Assembly (NCBI RefSeq): GCF_000165425.1
Contig: NW_001799024.1
Span: 151,327-215,326, forward strand
From: Paramecium tetraurelia
Taxonomy: Eukaryota > Ciliophora > Oligohymenophorea > Peniculida > Parameciidae
Reading direction: 5' to 3'
DNA: 64,000 bases
Shown here: positions 10,785-22,559 of the stretch, in pieces
How the letters are laid out: the number at the start of each line of letters is the position of its first letter
Position numbering within the stretch: the first letter of the stretch is position 1
The notes under the pieces: model-generated
What the model was told of the DNA's origin: nothing
Databases searched by the model: none
What the model saw: the letters and a program-made list of their open reading frames with translations, nothing else
Program-made: the position numbers and the translations under genes

Positions 10785-13065
10785 TCATTTTTTGCTTAAT
10801 TAGGAATTATTTATTTTATCTTAGTTTTTGTTTTAAGATATATTATTTATGGACTTATCAAGATCTTATTTTTAAATGTTGGCATTATCTTTTTGCTTTT
10901 TTAGTAAAGCTGATTAATTTTCTTCCTATTCCTCTTCAGGTACAAGACTCAGACCTCTATCAACTTGTTTGCTTCCAGGAGCTTATTAATCTATTTCATC
11001 CAATCTTGCCATAATTTAATCTTTCAAACCAGGTTTAAGATTTTCAATAGCATCAACCATAGTTCTGATTTCTACTCCAACAAATTGATATAAAGCTGCT
11101 ATAACTTCAATACTTAAAAGTCTAATTTCATTCGCCTAATGAAATAAACAAGGAGTTGCTAAAATGAAGAAAATATCTTGATGATTAAATTATCTCTAAT
11201 CATATCCAAACTCCTAAAGAACATTTGATACTATCTCTAATCTAGCCTATATAATCCTTGTTGGCTATTTATCAGGTGGAACAAATAAAGTAGGGAAATT
11301 TGGATCCATGACCATTTTATCAAAGCAGCATTAAACCTATATTATCATAAACTTAATACAAGCATTCCAAGATTTGCAGCAGGATGTCTGTAGATACTTA
11401 AAAGGGTGTGTAAACTAATATCTCTGGCTCTGAAATTCAATTCACTTATTTTTTCTATAAGAATAGGAGTGAATTCTTTCAAGACTTTATTAATTATTGC
11501 AGGGGATACATCAGTTCCACAAACTGGAGGTGCCAACGCAGTTGATAATATTTTTAATCCGATAAAATATATTGATAATATTTTATCCTCCATACAGATT
11601 TTAGCAAATTCCATTGCAGCAAGAAATAATTTCTTAGTTTTACCATTTTTATATTTATCTGGAAGTGGCATTTCTAAGAAATTCAATACTGCTTAAGCAC
11701 AAGCTTCTCTAATTCTCCAACTATCACTATGAATACCTGTCCAAGCTTTTGCCCCAAATACTGTCAAATATCCCAATTGATGTAATCTTCTTAATATTTC
11801 CAAAGGAATATCAACCATCTTCTCTCCGGCTTATGCGAGTAAAGGATTAAGATATAATTCTAAATCAACATCTCCTTCATTAAAGGCAAAAGGATTATTG
11901 AAATTCAAGAGTGGTTCATCATCTTCTTTTTTTTCTTTCTTCTTCTTCTTTTTAATGTTTCTATCATCTCCTCCTTTTTCCCACCATGGTGTTTTATCAA
12001 TTTTGTTATCAATACTTTTACCCAATTAATTTTATTCATCTTATATCATTCTTCTTCTATTTTATTCCTCTAATTCTCTTTATCTTCTTAAAGCATCAGC
12101 GTTCATTTATTCTTGCATTTCCAAATATTCCAAATGTCTCATATATTCTGCTGTTGTAGGTCTCTATAAATTAATCATTTTCTCATATCTACTAGTCTCA
12201 TATAACGCATCAAAAGTGTCCCTTTTGGCCTCTAATCTTTTTAATCTATTTCTCAATTCCATTGCTCTAAGATAATCCTCCTTTGCAACACAAAAACTTA
12301 ACTCCCTTTTTAATTTCCAAATTTCCTTTCCTATTTCAAAAATTAACTTCATGTCTCTTTTCAATTCCTTAAGGAATTCAAAATCCTCAACTCTTCTTGC
12401 TGAATCTCTCTTTAATTTCAAATCATTTAATGTCTCTCTAGATTCATCATCGATTGGAGCATATTAATAATTTCTGTCATCATCTTCAAACCAGTTGATC
12501 ATATCTACAGGTATACCCAAATCAATCAACATCTTATCTACTTTAGCTATCATTCTATACCAATATTGTCTTTCGCACCGTAGACCTCCTCGCTCTAATC
12601 AACAATGTTATAACTCCTTGCAATTCCCCATATTTTTAACAGTGAAATTGAAACTTATCCATAAGGGTTTTAAGGAGCTCTTTTAGGATGTTCAATTATT
12701 TTTATCTTCAAGTAATTCCCGATTCCAGTTAATTTCACTTAAAGAGGTTTAACGTAAACATTCTCGCATTGCCCAGCCCTTCTATATTCAGCATCATTCC
12801 ATCCACCATTTAATCCATCCCCTATATAAATGTTCATTTTTGGAATCCCTTTATCAGTTTTACTAGCTATCAATAAATGATCGACTTAAATTCTGGTATG
12901 AAATCTCAGGATTATCTCAACTGGATAGTCTGCAGTTCTGCTACATTCCCAACTTCTTTGTTATCCATATTATTAAGTTGACAGAAAGTCTGCAGGAGTA
13001 TTGAAATCCTCGCTAGAACAAGCTACCACGTGAAATGGAACCCAAGTAAAATCGATTCTATTCAT
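10785..13065 (-). CDS. CEP104: CEP104-like cilium tip protein, 745 aa
   Basis: ATG at 13065, introns 12595-12614 (20 nt) and 11337-11359 (23 nt), TGA at 10785; exactly 746 codons including the stop. The N-terminal ~170 residues (MNRIDFTWVPFHVVACSSED onward) fit the jelly-roll domain of CEP104. Paired coiled coils with many Arg/Lys/Glu follow (EDYLRAMELRNRLKRLEAKR), then a TOG/HEAT domain (for example ISELNFRARDISLHTLLSIYR). CEP104 binds tubulin and sits at the distal tips of cilia. Human CEP104 continues into zinc fingers and an end-binding motif. This protein stops soon after the TOG domain with a Gln/Asn/Lys-rich tail, so those parts appear absent. The ~500 bp 3' end is duplicated twice at 5.7-6.5 kb. 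The assignment rests on domain order and recognisable sequence and is fairly firm. Confidence 0.85.
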
Positions 13066-13472
13066 TTTAATAAGAGTATATTAATTATTAAGTAAATAAA
13101 CAAATTCTAATTCAAAAACTCCTCACAAGGCTAAATCAACATCTGGTTATATAAAATCTTCTTTGATAAATATATTACTAACCATGCGTATTAATTTATT
13201 TTACCAATATTTCCTTATCTATATAAATTAAATCAATAAATAATAACATTATATAATATAATCCTATTCTAAATCATTTTTCTTGTGCATATAATTTTGA
13301 TATAACAATTAAAAATTTAGGCAAATGAAGATTATTATACAAATTTGTTTAAATTCATAATAGGTTAAACTAATTTATTAGAATTTAAATATAAACAATT
13401 ACACTTTATATATATCTAATATTTATAATATACTAAATTCAATTATTATTAACTTAAAACATCTTTCTGCCT
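13066..13472. other. Intergenic, no gene seen
   Basis: About 400 bp of AT-rich DNA upstream of CEP104 and downstream of the minus-strand gene at 13473. It probably holds the CEP104 promoter. No motif can be assigned. Confidence 0.5.
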
Positions 13473-14345
13473 TCATATTTATAAATTTATCAAACATTTC
13501 TTCTAAAAAGCTATGCAGTACAAAAATGCATCAAATGTACATAAGGTTCCTTTACTTGCTTAAATATTTGATGCTATTAATCTATAAATAACATAGTAAC
13601 TATAATTGCTTGATATTTCAAATAAACTGTCTCCAATTTTGTTAGTAAGACCAATAGCCAGATTGAACACATAATTAGATGCATTTATATTATCGAGTTA
13701 ACTAATAAACTGGACGATTTTAGTCAATAGCAGAGTGTTAAGAAATTTAGGTTAGATTTGAAGGGTATAAAAATAAAACTAATAATATGAATAAATAAGC
13801 AACACTTCTATAATATTTGTCACAATAGTAAAGGCTTGGAGTGTCTTGAATAATTAAAATACTTACTTCAGTATTCTAAATGCATTAGCAATTTCTACAT
13901 TAACATTCATCTTAAATGCAGTGAGTTTGAATGGATTATATTTATCATTTTAAACTCCTATTGATATTGAAGAAATAATTCTAAATAGCCATCTAATTGA
14001 AATATTATTAAGAATGTATATATTGTTAAAATTGTATTATAATTTGGTATTGAATTTATAAAATATTGATAGAATACCAATTACGAATCAAATTAATAAT
14101 TATTTATTGATTAGTATTACTAAATATTTATAGAAGGTTGATTCATCTTTGAAGAGTAAAGTAAGATTAAGTCTGTGTTGAATGTGCATCAAATATAATG
14201 CTCGCATTTTAGTCAATATCTCTTTTTATAATTTGCAAAATCTCAGCTATCAATTTTGTTATGATCTATACTTCTTAATTATAATTAACACTTTTTGTTT
14301 AATTAAGATATAAATTTACGTCAACACTATAATATAGAAAAAAAA
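13473..14345 (-). CDS. Hypothetical protein, 5' end not found
   Basis: Two clearly protein-like minus-strand stretches. The downstream one (about 14010 to TGA at 13473) reads for ~170 codons, including KFLNTLLLTKIVQFISQLDN and a hydrophobic, cysteine-containing end (LCTFDAFLYCIAFQKK). The upstream one (about 14345-14150) reads NQEVQIITKLIAEILQIIKR. A break near 14050-14150 must hold an intron or a lesion; I could not place it. No ATG in frame was found at the left end. The gene may be truncated, may have further small exons, or may be decaying. Family not recognised. Confidence 0.45.
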
Positions 14346-14565
14346 AATATACGTAGGGTTTTGGTCTTTTTATTTAAACTTAATTTTTTTATCATATTTG
14401 TTAAATTTTTATGAAACATTCTTGATTCTTAATCTACTTGAGGAAATATTATTAAAAAATAGATAAAATCATTTATTGATTTTAAATAAATAGATAAATA
14501 TTAAACCTAAAAATATCTAAATTTCAAAAATTGATTAACTCATTAAATTAATTAAAAATATAAAT

Positions 14566-16341
14566 TCAAGACTTTGATTTTTAATCAGCCATTTCTTACT
14601 CTTTAACATCAAAACTTTCATTATATGGAGCAGTTGAATCGACAATCTTTTTCTTCCAAGCCAAAAAGGATAGTTTGTGGCCCCATTTTTTGAAGCAGAC
14701 ATACATAAAAATAATGAGCCATACAATAATTACAAATAGAACATAAATTGCAATAGTGTAATATGCATATGCGTAATAGTTCCCTGCAATCTAAGAAATA
14801 TTATTATATTTACCTCAGTAGTTGTAAATGTGAATGAATGGGTAATATTACAGAGTGTAAATTATTATTGCCAAACATTAGGTGTTTCTTCCTTTCCTTT
14901 ACAGTTGGTTGAATTCAATAAGACAATATACTGATTGACTTCAGCATCCTCAAATTTGCATTCTACAATAGGATGATTCATTTTTATTGTCATAAATTTG
15001 AACTCATATCTTGCAATACCTACTAACAAACGAATGTTCAGAGTATTTTGTTCCTCATATGAATATTCTTTAAGTTTAAACAAATCTGGATCCTAGAAGG
15101 ATGTGTGAGATAGGAGCTTTTCATCCAGAAAACCTAATAATGGATTTAAAGAAATACCTGAATAAATGGAGTGTTGAACAATTTTGTGTCCATCATCTCC
15201 GATTAAAACTGCATAGTACTCGAATACGTTGACATCATTTATAGTCATTTCATCTATGTAGTAATTGTTGAAAAAGTAATCAGCATTTTAAAAATCAACA
15301 AAGACTTCAACTGCGAAGTCTTGATTATTGACAGTTTTGGCAACAATAAAGAAAGTGCTTTCAAAATGATCAAAACTCTTAGTTTTAGAAATAGTTATAG
15401 TAAAAAGATGATCGACCTATCCATTTTCCAGATTATAGATTTTATAAAATCGAAGTCCTGTTTCTTTGTCTAGAACGTACAATCGATCATCTCCATTGGA
15501 ATCAACATCAATAACTTATCCCTGGGGTATTTTCAATTGAATAGTTGTAATGGTGGACACAAATACGAGTTGATTATTTGAAATCTTATAGACGTCCAAC
15601 CCATCGTGACCACATGCAACATAAATCAATTTGTGTTTGACATTATAATGAACATTAAAAATGAAATCCTTCTATTTGACTTCTGACTCTAATCTGAATT
15701 AAGAGAGTGCTAATTGAGTGTCAGTATTGAAACTTGCTCCACCATTAGAAGTGATAATATAGATTCTGTTTTCACCCATGTCATCGATAAGGAATGGATG
15801 ATTAAATTCACCCTCTGGATCATACTTCAATAAAGAAGCAAATGATTATTATTAGCTATCCAAACTGATCCCATAATATCCTCTTTCTAGATTTATGGAG
15901 AATATTTTAAAGTCATTTCTGACTACATAAATTCTAGAAGAACTTTCAGAGGTAGCAAGATCCGTGAAATAAACATCTCTTGTAACTCCTGTCTTGTCTA
16001 GCCATAATTTTAATTAGTAAGAGATTTCTAAATTTTATTGAATGGCAAAACAACCATACTCACCTATAATATCCTCTTCTACTTTTTCAAAATCATCTAG
16101 ATTGAAACTTTGACTTCCAATTTATCCATTGACTCGTTTATGCAAATCAACAGCGAAGACTCCAGGGTATCTAATAAAAATGAATCAATAATAAGTAATA
16201 CGCTCCATATTGTATAGACAACTTTTCTTGAGCCTAACGAGTGTAATTACCTGGTTCGATAGTTTCATTGATATATCTGGGGGAAGGTTACTTGATTTAT
16301 TTGGCTTAGATGCTAAGAATAAGGAATATACACAATAACAT
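14566..16341 (-). CDS. Signal-peptide, single-helix membrane protein with large lumenal domain
   Basis: ATG at 16341 gives MLLCIFLILSIQAKQ, a good signal peptide. A large beta-rich lumenal or extracellular region of about 480 residues follows, with repeats such as DGDDRLYVLDKETGLRFYKI and KLIYVACGHDGLDVYKISN that suggest a beta-propeller. A membrane helix near the C-terminus (AIYVLFVIIVWLIIFMYVCF) precedes a short basic cytoplasmic tail with WKKK. Introns of 31 nt (after IQYGA) and 23 nt (before the helix) bring the frame to exactly 574 codons with the stop. A type I protein of the secretory route or surface is implied; the family is not recognised. The start lies only 18 bp from the upstream kinase stop. 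Confidence 0.72.
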
Positions 16342-16359
16342 GTATAAAATAATAATTAA

Positions 16360-17632
16360 TCAATGTTTTTTATTTTAATAAAATTTGGTTATCTTTTGGA
16401 CATTAGGTAGTTCACTAATGGATTCTTCATCCTCTTCTTTAATTTACTCACATGGCAATATCTTTTTGAGATTGGTGCTAATCTAATCAGTAGTTTGTCC
16501 CTTCAATTGTTTACGAACAGTTGAGAATTCACTCGCCAATTCACTTTATCCATCATTAATGTCTTCAAAAGGTTTAATTTTACAATCAACTACACACCAA
16601 TCAAAACAGTAAGGTCCTAATTTAATAAAGTCTTACTAGTTTTGCTGAATCCCTCTTTGCAGATCTCTTTCATTTTGGAATAATTTGGTTGCTCATCGAA
16701 TCTCAACCCTTTGGAATGATCATAGATTTTCTTAAGAATGGGAGGAATGTTTATTTCTAACTAACCTGAAGCGAATTTCTGTTTGGCCTCTAGGATCTTC
16801 AAAAACTTCTCTTGTCTGGTTTGACAATTGAAATTCTGCCAAGGCAATTGACCATTATAAAGATACAGCAGGACATAACACATGGCTTCTAAATCATCTC
16901 TTCTACTTTATTCGGCACCCAAATGGGAGTTAATACTGGTGTATCTGGCTGTGCCAACCATGCCTTTATTGTCTGCCTGTTAAATGTGAATGCCTTGATT
17001 ATTGTATTTAAAAACCTTAGGCATCAACAAAGGGTTTGGCTAGTCCAAAATCAATCAAATAAACTGTATGATGATCACCAAAACTACCTACCAAGAAATT
17101 TTCAGGTTTGATATCTCTATGCACGTACTTCCTTTCGTGAACAGCCTCAATTACTGAAATTAGACAATATGCCATTCTAATTATGCAGGTTTCAGAGAAC
17201 TTCTCGTGAATTTATTTCTTTCTTAGTTCTTCGAGATTGCCTAAAATAATATTAACATCCATACCAGAACCATAATAGGGCATTATGATTAATTTGTAAT
17301 CTTACTGTTAAATTAATTGATAAGGCTGGGGGACTTGAGGGATTCCCTTCAACTATTAGAATGTGTTGTATTCCTTAACTAACAAGGATTGTTGATTTTA
17401 TTGTCTCGTATCTTTGAACTCCACTTTGCATGCATGTAAAGTGCGAGTCAAAGTATTGTAAATCTTGTAAATTTCTCCGAAACTTCCTTGGCCTGCCTTT
17501 TCCACCAATTAATACTCAATTGGCAATTCAATCAAAGGACTCACCACCTTTTTCACTGGATACTCGCTCTAGAATCTTACTCTTGGTAAAGCTGACTACA
17601 TATATTATTTATATAATTAATAATGTAATCAT
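16360..17632 (-). CDS. CK1-family protein kinase
   Basis: Kinase landmarks in order: glycine loop GQGSFGEIYK, catalytic loop HRDIKPENFLVG, DFGLAKP, and the CK1-specific GTARYTSINSHLG followed by EQSRRDDLEAMCYVLLYL in place of the APE motif. A C-terminal extension of ~90 acidic/basic residues follows FDWC. A 20-nt intron at 16617-16636 restores the frame before PYCFDWC. One extra base near 17022 breaks the frame just after DFGLAKPFVD, where CK1 proteins have D-P-K; a sequence error is likely. The N-terminus is unclear: the ATG at 17632 overlaps the start of the divergent E2 gene by 10 bp, and an intron must lie between it and the kinase domain. CK1 enzymes phosphorylate serine/threonine at primed or acidic sites. 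Confidence 0.78.
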
Positions 17633-18299
17633 ATAACCCAGCAGTCTCTCATAAAAGAAAAGAAAGAGACATTGCTAAACTCATGATGTCTAACTATCAT
17701 GTGGAACAATGTCCTCAAAACCCATATAATTTTAAAGTCAATATCAATGGGTAAAACTCCATCATTATAAAGTCCATCTGATTCTCTCTATGCCGGAGGA
17801 GTCTACACAATCAACGTTCTTCTCCCTGAACAATACCCCTACAAATCACCCAGCATTGGTTTCCTCACTAAAATATTCCACCCCAACATTGATGAAGCGT
17901 ATTGATAACTCTATACTTCTAGTTCTGGATCTGTCTGTCTTGATGTCATCAATCAAGCATGGTCACCCATGTACGATCTCATGAATGTTTTTGAAGTCTT
18001 CCTCCCTTAATTACTTAACTACCCCAATCCTAGTGATCCTCTGAATCCAGATGCAGCCAGTCTTCTCATTAGAGATAAACCTAGGTATTTCCCTATCATC
18101 TACATCTAGATATGAGAAGAAAGTCAAAGATATGGTTCTTAAATATGCCACCAAGCACAATCAGGAAGTTTAAAATATAGAAATTATAAAAGAATCAAAA
18201 TAGGATGATGAAGATAACGTCTCCCTCATCTCCTTAGACAATGTGTCACAACTATCAGAACACTCCTATGGACATGCTGAAATTCAAAGTTTGTTTTGA
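17623..18299 (+). CDS. Ubiquitin-conjugating enzyme E2, UBE2H type
   Basis: Starts [20 protein letters not shown], matching the basic first helix of E2 enzymes. It contains [20 protein letters not shown], then [19 protein letters not shown] with the active-site cysteine, and [16 protein letters not shown]. These are the hallmarks of the UBE2H/Ubc8 group, as is the acidic C-terminal tail of ~45 residues. Two introns of 24 and 25 nt flank the exon with the active site. After their removal the length is one base too long, and the frame breaks at the GGG near 17729-17731, just after NFKVNIN; removing one G restores the reading. An assembly error is more likely than a dead gene, because all other conserved residues are intact. 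Confidence 0.82.
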
Positions 18300-18386
18300 A
18301 TTCTAACCATTATAAATATATTATTATTCATTTCTTAATCCATAATCTCTCTATTGATTTTACAAATTCTCAAGCAATTTATCAAA

Positions 18387-18617
18387 ATGCAAGAGGTTCT
18401 TTCTGCATCAAAGTAATAATCGCATTCTTTTGACTAATTAGTTTATATATGCAGTATTTGTTATCCATCTTATAAATTCATCTTAGAATAGACTACCTTA
18501 AATATCAATAGTTTAATTGATCAATTTATGAGTAACTCAAATTTAACAAATATCAAAGGGTCAATCTGTTATGGCATTTATGAAATTCTATTTCTACCTT
18601 AAATTTTAACATCATGA
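18387..18617 (+). CDS. Possible small protein, 76 aa
   Basis: An ATG-to-TGA frame of 77 codons in the 820-bp space between the E2 and the MAK-type kinase. It reads without interruption, contains C-x2-C (CSICYPSYKF) and uses TAA for several glutamines. No relative is recognised. It could be a real small gene or a relic. The remainder of 18300-19118 shows nothing else. Confidence 0.3.
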
Positions 18618-19118
18618 TATTGTTTAGAATGATACTGAAGTATGTGATGATCATTAAGGATAAAGTATAAACTGAAATATGAATCTCTATAATAGTTTAT
18701 TTTTGATAATTATGAAATTTAACTAAAATAGTTTTTTAATTATTAAGAATATTTTTATAATATTTTTGTGTTGGAATTCAAAGCAACTTAATTTTACTTT
18801 AGTGTTAATCAACAATATCATTTTTTATATTCTAGGCATATTTATCAAAGAATATATTTTAATATAGTATTATATATTCAAATATATCCATTTTAAATAT
18901 CTTTAAACATATTTTAATTAGTTTGGAATTTAGTAAATAATAATAGAAAATCTAAATTTTTTCGTATAAATTCTCTAAAAATTTTTGTTTACTATGCATA
19001 TCCATCACTATTTCATTTAAGAATGTCGACAAAACTACATGTGGGTAATATTTAAAAATATACTCTGAAAATAAAATTTAATGGATTGATTATAAAATTG
19101 ATATAAAGTCATTTATAA

Positions 19119-20389
19119 ATGTATAAAACAATTTAGAAATTAGGAGATGGAGTTTTTGGGAGTGTAACAAAGGCTCTTGATGAACGAACCTAAGAGTTTG
19201 TAGCCATAAAGTCTTATAGGGATAATAAAGTTAAAGATGAAAGTAAAATAAAAGAGATCCAAATATTAAAAAAGTTAAACCACCCCAACATTATTAAATT
19301 GAGAAATGTGATAAAATAAAACAAAACATTAGCGATAGTGCTTGATTTTTCTGAGAGAAACTTATTGCAATACTATAAATCGGTCAAGGAGAAAAATAGA
19401 ACCCTATGCGAATAGCAAATTTAAAGCATTGTTTATCAAATAGCAAGTGCTTTAAACTATTTACACACATAGGGCTATTTACACAGGTAACAGAATAGTT
19501 ATTGATTGAATAGAGACTTGAAACCTGAAAACATCATGATACAGGATAATGGAGTGGTGAAATTAATAGATTTCGGGCAAGTCACTTATCAAAATGAATA
19601 GCATACTGATTATGTCTCAACAAGGTGGTATAGAGTATTATATAAAAATGATTATTTAAGTCTCCAGAATAAATTAAGCAATAATCCTACAATCAGGAGA
19701 TCGACATATGGTCATTCGGCTGCATTATTGCAGAACTCTACTTACTTACTCCATTACTACCTGGGACGACTGAAATTGACCAGTTGTATTAAATCTAGAA
19801 TTTGAACCTGAATCAATATTCCAATATCATTCCACCTCATCCTTTGAGACTGATAAAGAGTATGTTGCAGGAGGACCCACATCAAAGAGTGACTGCGATA
19901 GAGATTTTGTAGAATAATTGGTTGTCACATCCATTTAAGTTCTTACCTAAAGAATTGGATGTATAGGATGACTCAAAGTATTTGATCAGTCCTGCTTAAA
20001 CACCAGTGAAAGTGCAGAAATACTTTGAGAAATAGGAGAACAATTAAAATGTATTGAATCATCATTCTGCTGGGATGTTCAACTTTGTACAACCGATGTA
20101 AAACAATAGCAATGTGGATGAGGATTTAGATTGTGGGTACATTCCTTCTTATGTCACATCGCTCTAGGGAACTTAGAAAAAGCGAGTGATACCTCAACAA
20201 GCCTAATTGGCTAATGAATAGTAGACCCAAGAGGCTCGAATGGAATTGGAACCGCAGTTGTTGTATGTGAAGACCACGATAAATTAGCAATAACAAAATA
20301 GATTGAATAAAAACTTCTTTTCGAAACCGTATTAATATGTTTAATTGTAGAGTGCTAAACACACAAAGGAAAAACAATAATTAGACTGA
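19119..20389 (+). CDS. MAK/RCK-like protein kinase, 405 aa
   Basis: ATG at 19119, introns of 27 nt (inside the catalytic-loop HRD codons) and 26 nt (after TRWYR), TGA at 20387-20389; exactly 406 codons. Motifs: [38 protein letters not shown], and the T-x-Y activation segment [14 protein letters not shown], which is typical of the MAK/ICK/MOK (RCK) and CDKL groups. Kinase domain ~1-270, followed by a glutamine-rich C-terminal region. The glutamine in DFGQ is unusual but the Asp, Phe and Gly are present. Kinases of this group control cilium length and intraflagellar transport in other organisms; that role is inferred here. TxY suggests activation by dual phosphorylation. Confidence 0.83.
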
Positions 20390-20420
20390 AATATATTGAA
20401 AATATTAAGGATTTAGTAAA

Positions 20421-21489
20421 TCATGATTTTATAGCCAAATGCTTTTTAAGTATAACTACGATGTCATCAGTAATCAGAGCTTCTTTACTAAATTTCAATG
20501 GTTTAGTGAATTCAACTGGCCAGAAGGAACTGCAAGCCTTATCTGATTCCAGGAGTCCACATTTCTTATAGGCCTTGGCTACTAATTCTGAGCAAAAGTA
20601 AGTGTCATTTTTCTTGGAAGGACTTTAACTCTTTTATCTGAATAGTTTGCTCAATGTCACTTCATATTTCTTCCCATGAACTTGTTACAAAAATTCAATC
20701 ATTTTTTTTTCGATTTCAGCTCTATTGACATTCATCAATTTACGAATGGCCAACCTTAAATATAAATTTGGTATTACTTTTCATATAAATCATTGACTTC
20801 TATGAATTATGACCATTCTAAAAATGTCACTCCAGTGTCAGCATTGGCATCAAAAATGAATAGATATTTGTTAGCCATTTTGATAGCAATGGCAACATGA
20901 TCATATTTTGTATTTGTGAATATTCTCTACAATTTGGCCCCTGTATTATTGGTTTCAAAAAGTAAAAGATCCCCTGATTCAACAATCCTCAAAAAGCTCT
21001 CTTCAGAAATCACTTCGACTCCCAAATACCTAGGCACTTCTTGCAATTGTAGTCTATTTTTGGGGTAGTTTCTATGTTTGTCAAACACAACGTTCAAACT
21101 GTTGACCCACATCTTGGCTTCGACAACATCCTTTGCTTAATATAGGATGGTTTATTTGAGATGAGTGAATGTGATCTTGATCAACTGTCTCTCCTATTCA
21201 ACTACGAACTCGAATTCCTTCAATGACAACACTCTTATGAATTGTTGTTTTTATTCGTCATTGTACTCCTTGATCGATTGCCTCGTCAACTGGACATACA
21301 CTCTTTTACTCTAATATAGCCATCCCTCTTTCACTGTTTGATTACCATCCAAATAGATCTCAAAATCGTCGGCGTTGTTCCTCTCTATACATCGAATCTA
21401 GGGATAATTTTGATAAATCTACAGGGGAAGTTAAAATTATGCTTTATTGGGATTTCTGCGATTTTCGTTTCAATCTCTCGGGAGAACAT
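20421..21489 (-). CDS. PH domain fused to a permuted papain-like (YiiX/C92) domain
   Basis: After a short N-terminus, residues ~50-150 (EGWLYQSKRVYVQLTRQ to EAKMWVNSLNVVF) have the pattern of a PH domain with the conserved C-terminal tryptophan. The second half has the marks of YiiX-like permuted NlpC/P60 papain folds: SGDLLLFETNNTGAKLQR, DHVAIAIKM with the catalytic histidine first, and later YFCSELVAKAYKKCG with the likely nucleophilic cysteine. A 23-nt intron near 20760-20780 is well supported. The frame also breaks near 21400-21440; a 38-nt intron ending before RNNADDFEIY, or one missing C in CCCC, would fix it. Probably a membrane-associated hydrolase acting on lipid or amide bonds; substrate unknown. 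Confidence 0.72.
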
Positions 21490-21620
21490 TCTGATCTAAA
21501 ATAGCAATCAATCAATGGGTTTTGCTGATTTTAAACTGAGATGGATCTTAATCGTTACTCTAACATCTATTTCTATTTATATATATATGTTTAAAATATT
21601 AAATCACAAAATATAATTAT

Positions 21621-22559
21621 TCACCACTCTTTCTTCTTCTCCTTGTATTAATCGATCTTCTTTTACATTCCTTAGTAAAATTCAGATTACAAGTTTTCTC
21701 CCTGGATAGCCGTTTCAATATAGTATTACTACAAGTGAATAATGCTCTATTAAAATATGTCAATCAAATACCTGGATTAGTTGCTCTCTGCACATTTCCC
21801 CTTCTTGAATAAGAGCTTGTAAGTCCTAATTTGATGTTGTCTTCTCATCAAACTTATCATAATTGCAATTGAATTCTAAAGTCTTACTATCAATATCTGC
21901 TAACTATTGAAGATGCTTATATATTTTGTGTGACTGTTCGATTTACTATTATTATAAACTAATTTCCATACTTAAACTGTTTGAATATTGTGTTGTAATA
22001 CTTTATTTGCCGATGCATCTGTCTAATTTAGGGCATTAAAGGTTTCCTATTGTTATTTTAATTGATCATATTTTGGTTAGAGAATCGATCTCAATTTTTG
22101 GATAAATTGAGGATGGAAGATTTGATCTCTTTCCCACCTCTTTATCATTGTGTAAGCACTCTCCAAATCCTTAATGTCATCCACAATACAAAAATCTCCC
22201 AATAGTTTTTTGAGTTTTCCACCAAATGCTTTGAGAAAGGGATTGTCTTACCTCTTTTTTTAGCTCTCATCTAAAATAATTTGATGGATTAAAAATAAAA
22301 ATATTCGTTTCTTATCTTTTCTTGTTTAAGTGAATTCATTTTCAATCATAGAAGCAATTTATTAAGCACTCTCAGGATAAAATGAACAATAATTAGCAGT
22401 CTCTTTGAGTAAAGAATTAACATACTTATAATTTAATCTTTAGCTTCTGTCAATTACTAGAGTAAACATTCTAATTAGTTCAAGTCCATTAGATAATTTA
22501 TTTATTTTATAATAACTAAATTTTAAGTATGAAAGAAACTCATCACTCCTAATGTTTGT
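21621..22559 (-). CDS. CID-domain protein, Pcf11/Rtt103-like
   Basis: The N-terminal ~140 residues match a CTD-interaction domain: FLSYLKFSYYKINKLSNGLE, INSLLKETANYCSFYPESAQQ-like helices, a KDKKRIFLFLIHQIILDESQ helix and AYTMIKRWERDQIFHPQ, as in Pcf11, Rtt103 and SCAF proteins. These bind the phosphorylated tail of RNA polymerase II and act in 3'-end formation and termination. A glutamine-rich coiled-coil C-terminus follows. Introns of 26 and 25 nt leave 296 codons from the first open position to TGA at 21621. No ATG lies in frame at the beginning, so the start may sit in an unseen small exon. The upstream gene's TGA is at 22543, inside this frame, so the two are packed tightly or overlap. 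Confidence 0.62.

Noticed and set aside
16923-17984. Plus-strand frames over the CK1 and E2 genes
   Set aside because: They are antisense or out-of-frame shadows; the conserved kinase and E2 motifs lie in the frames reported.
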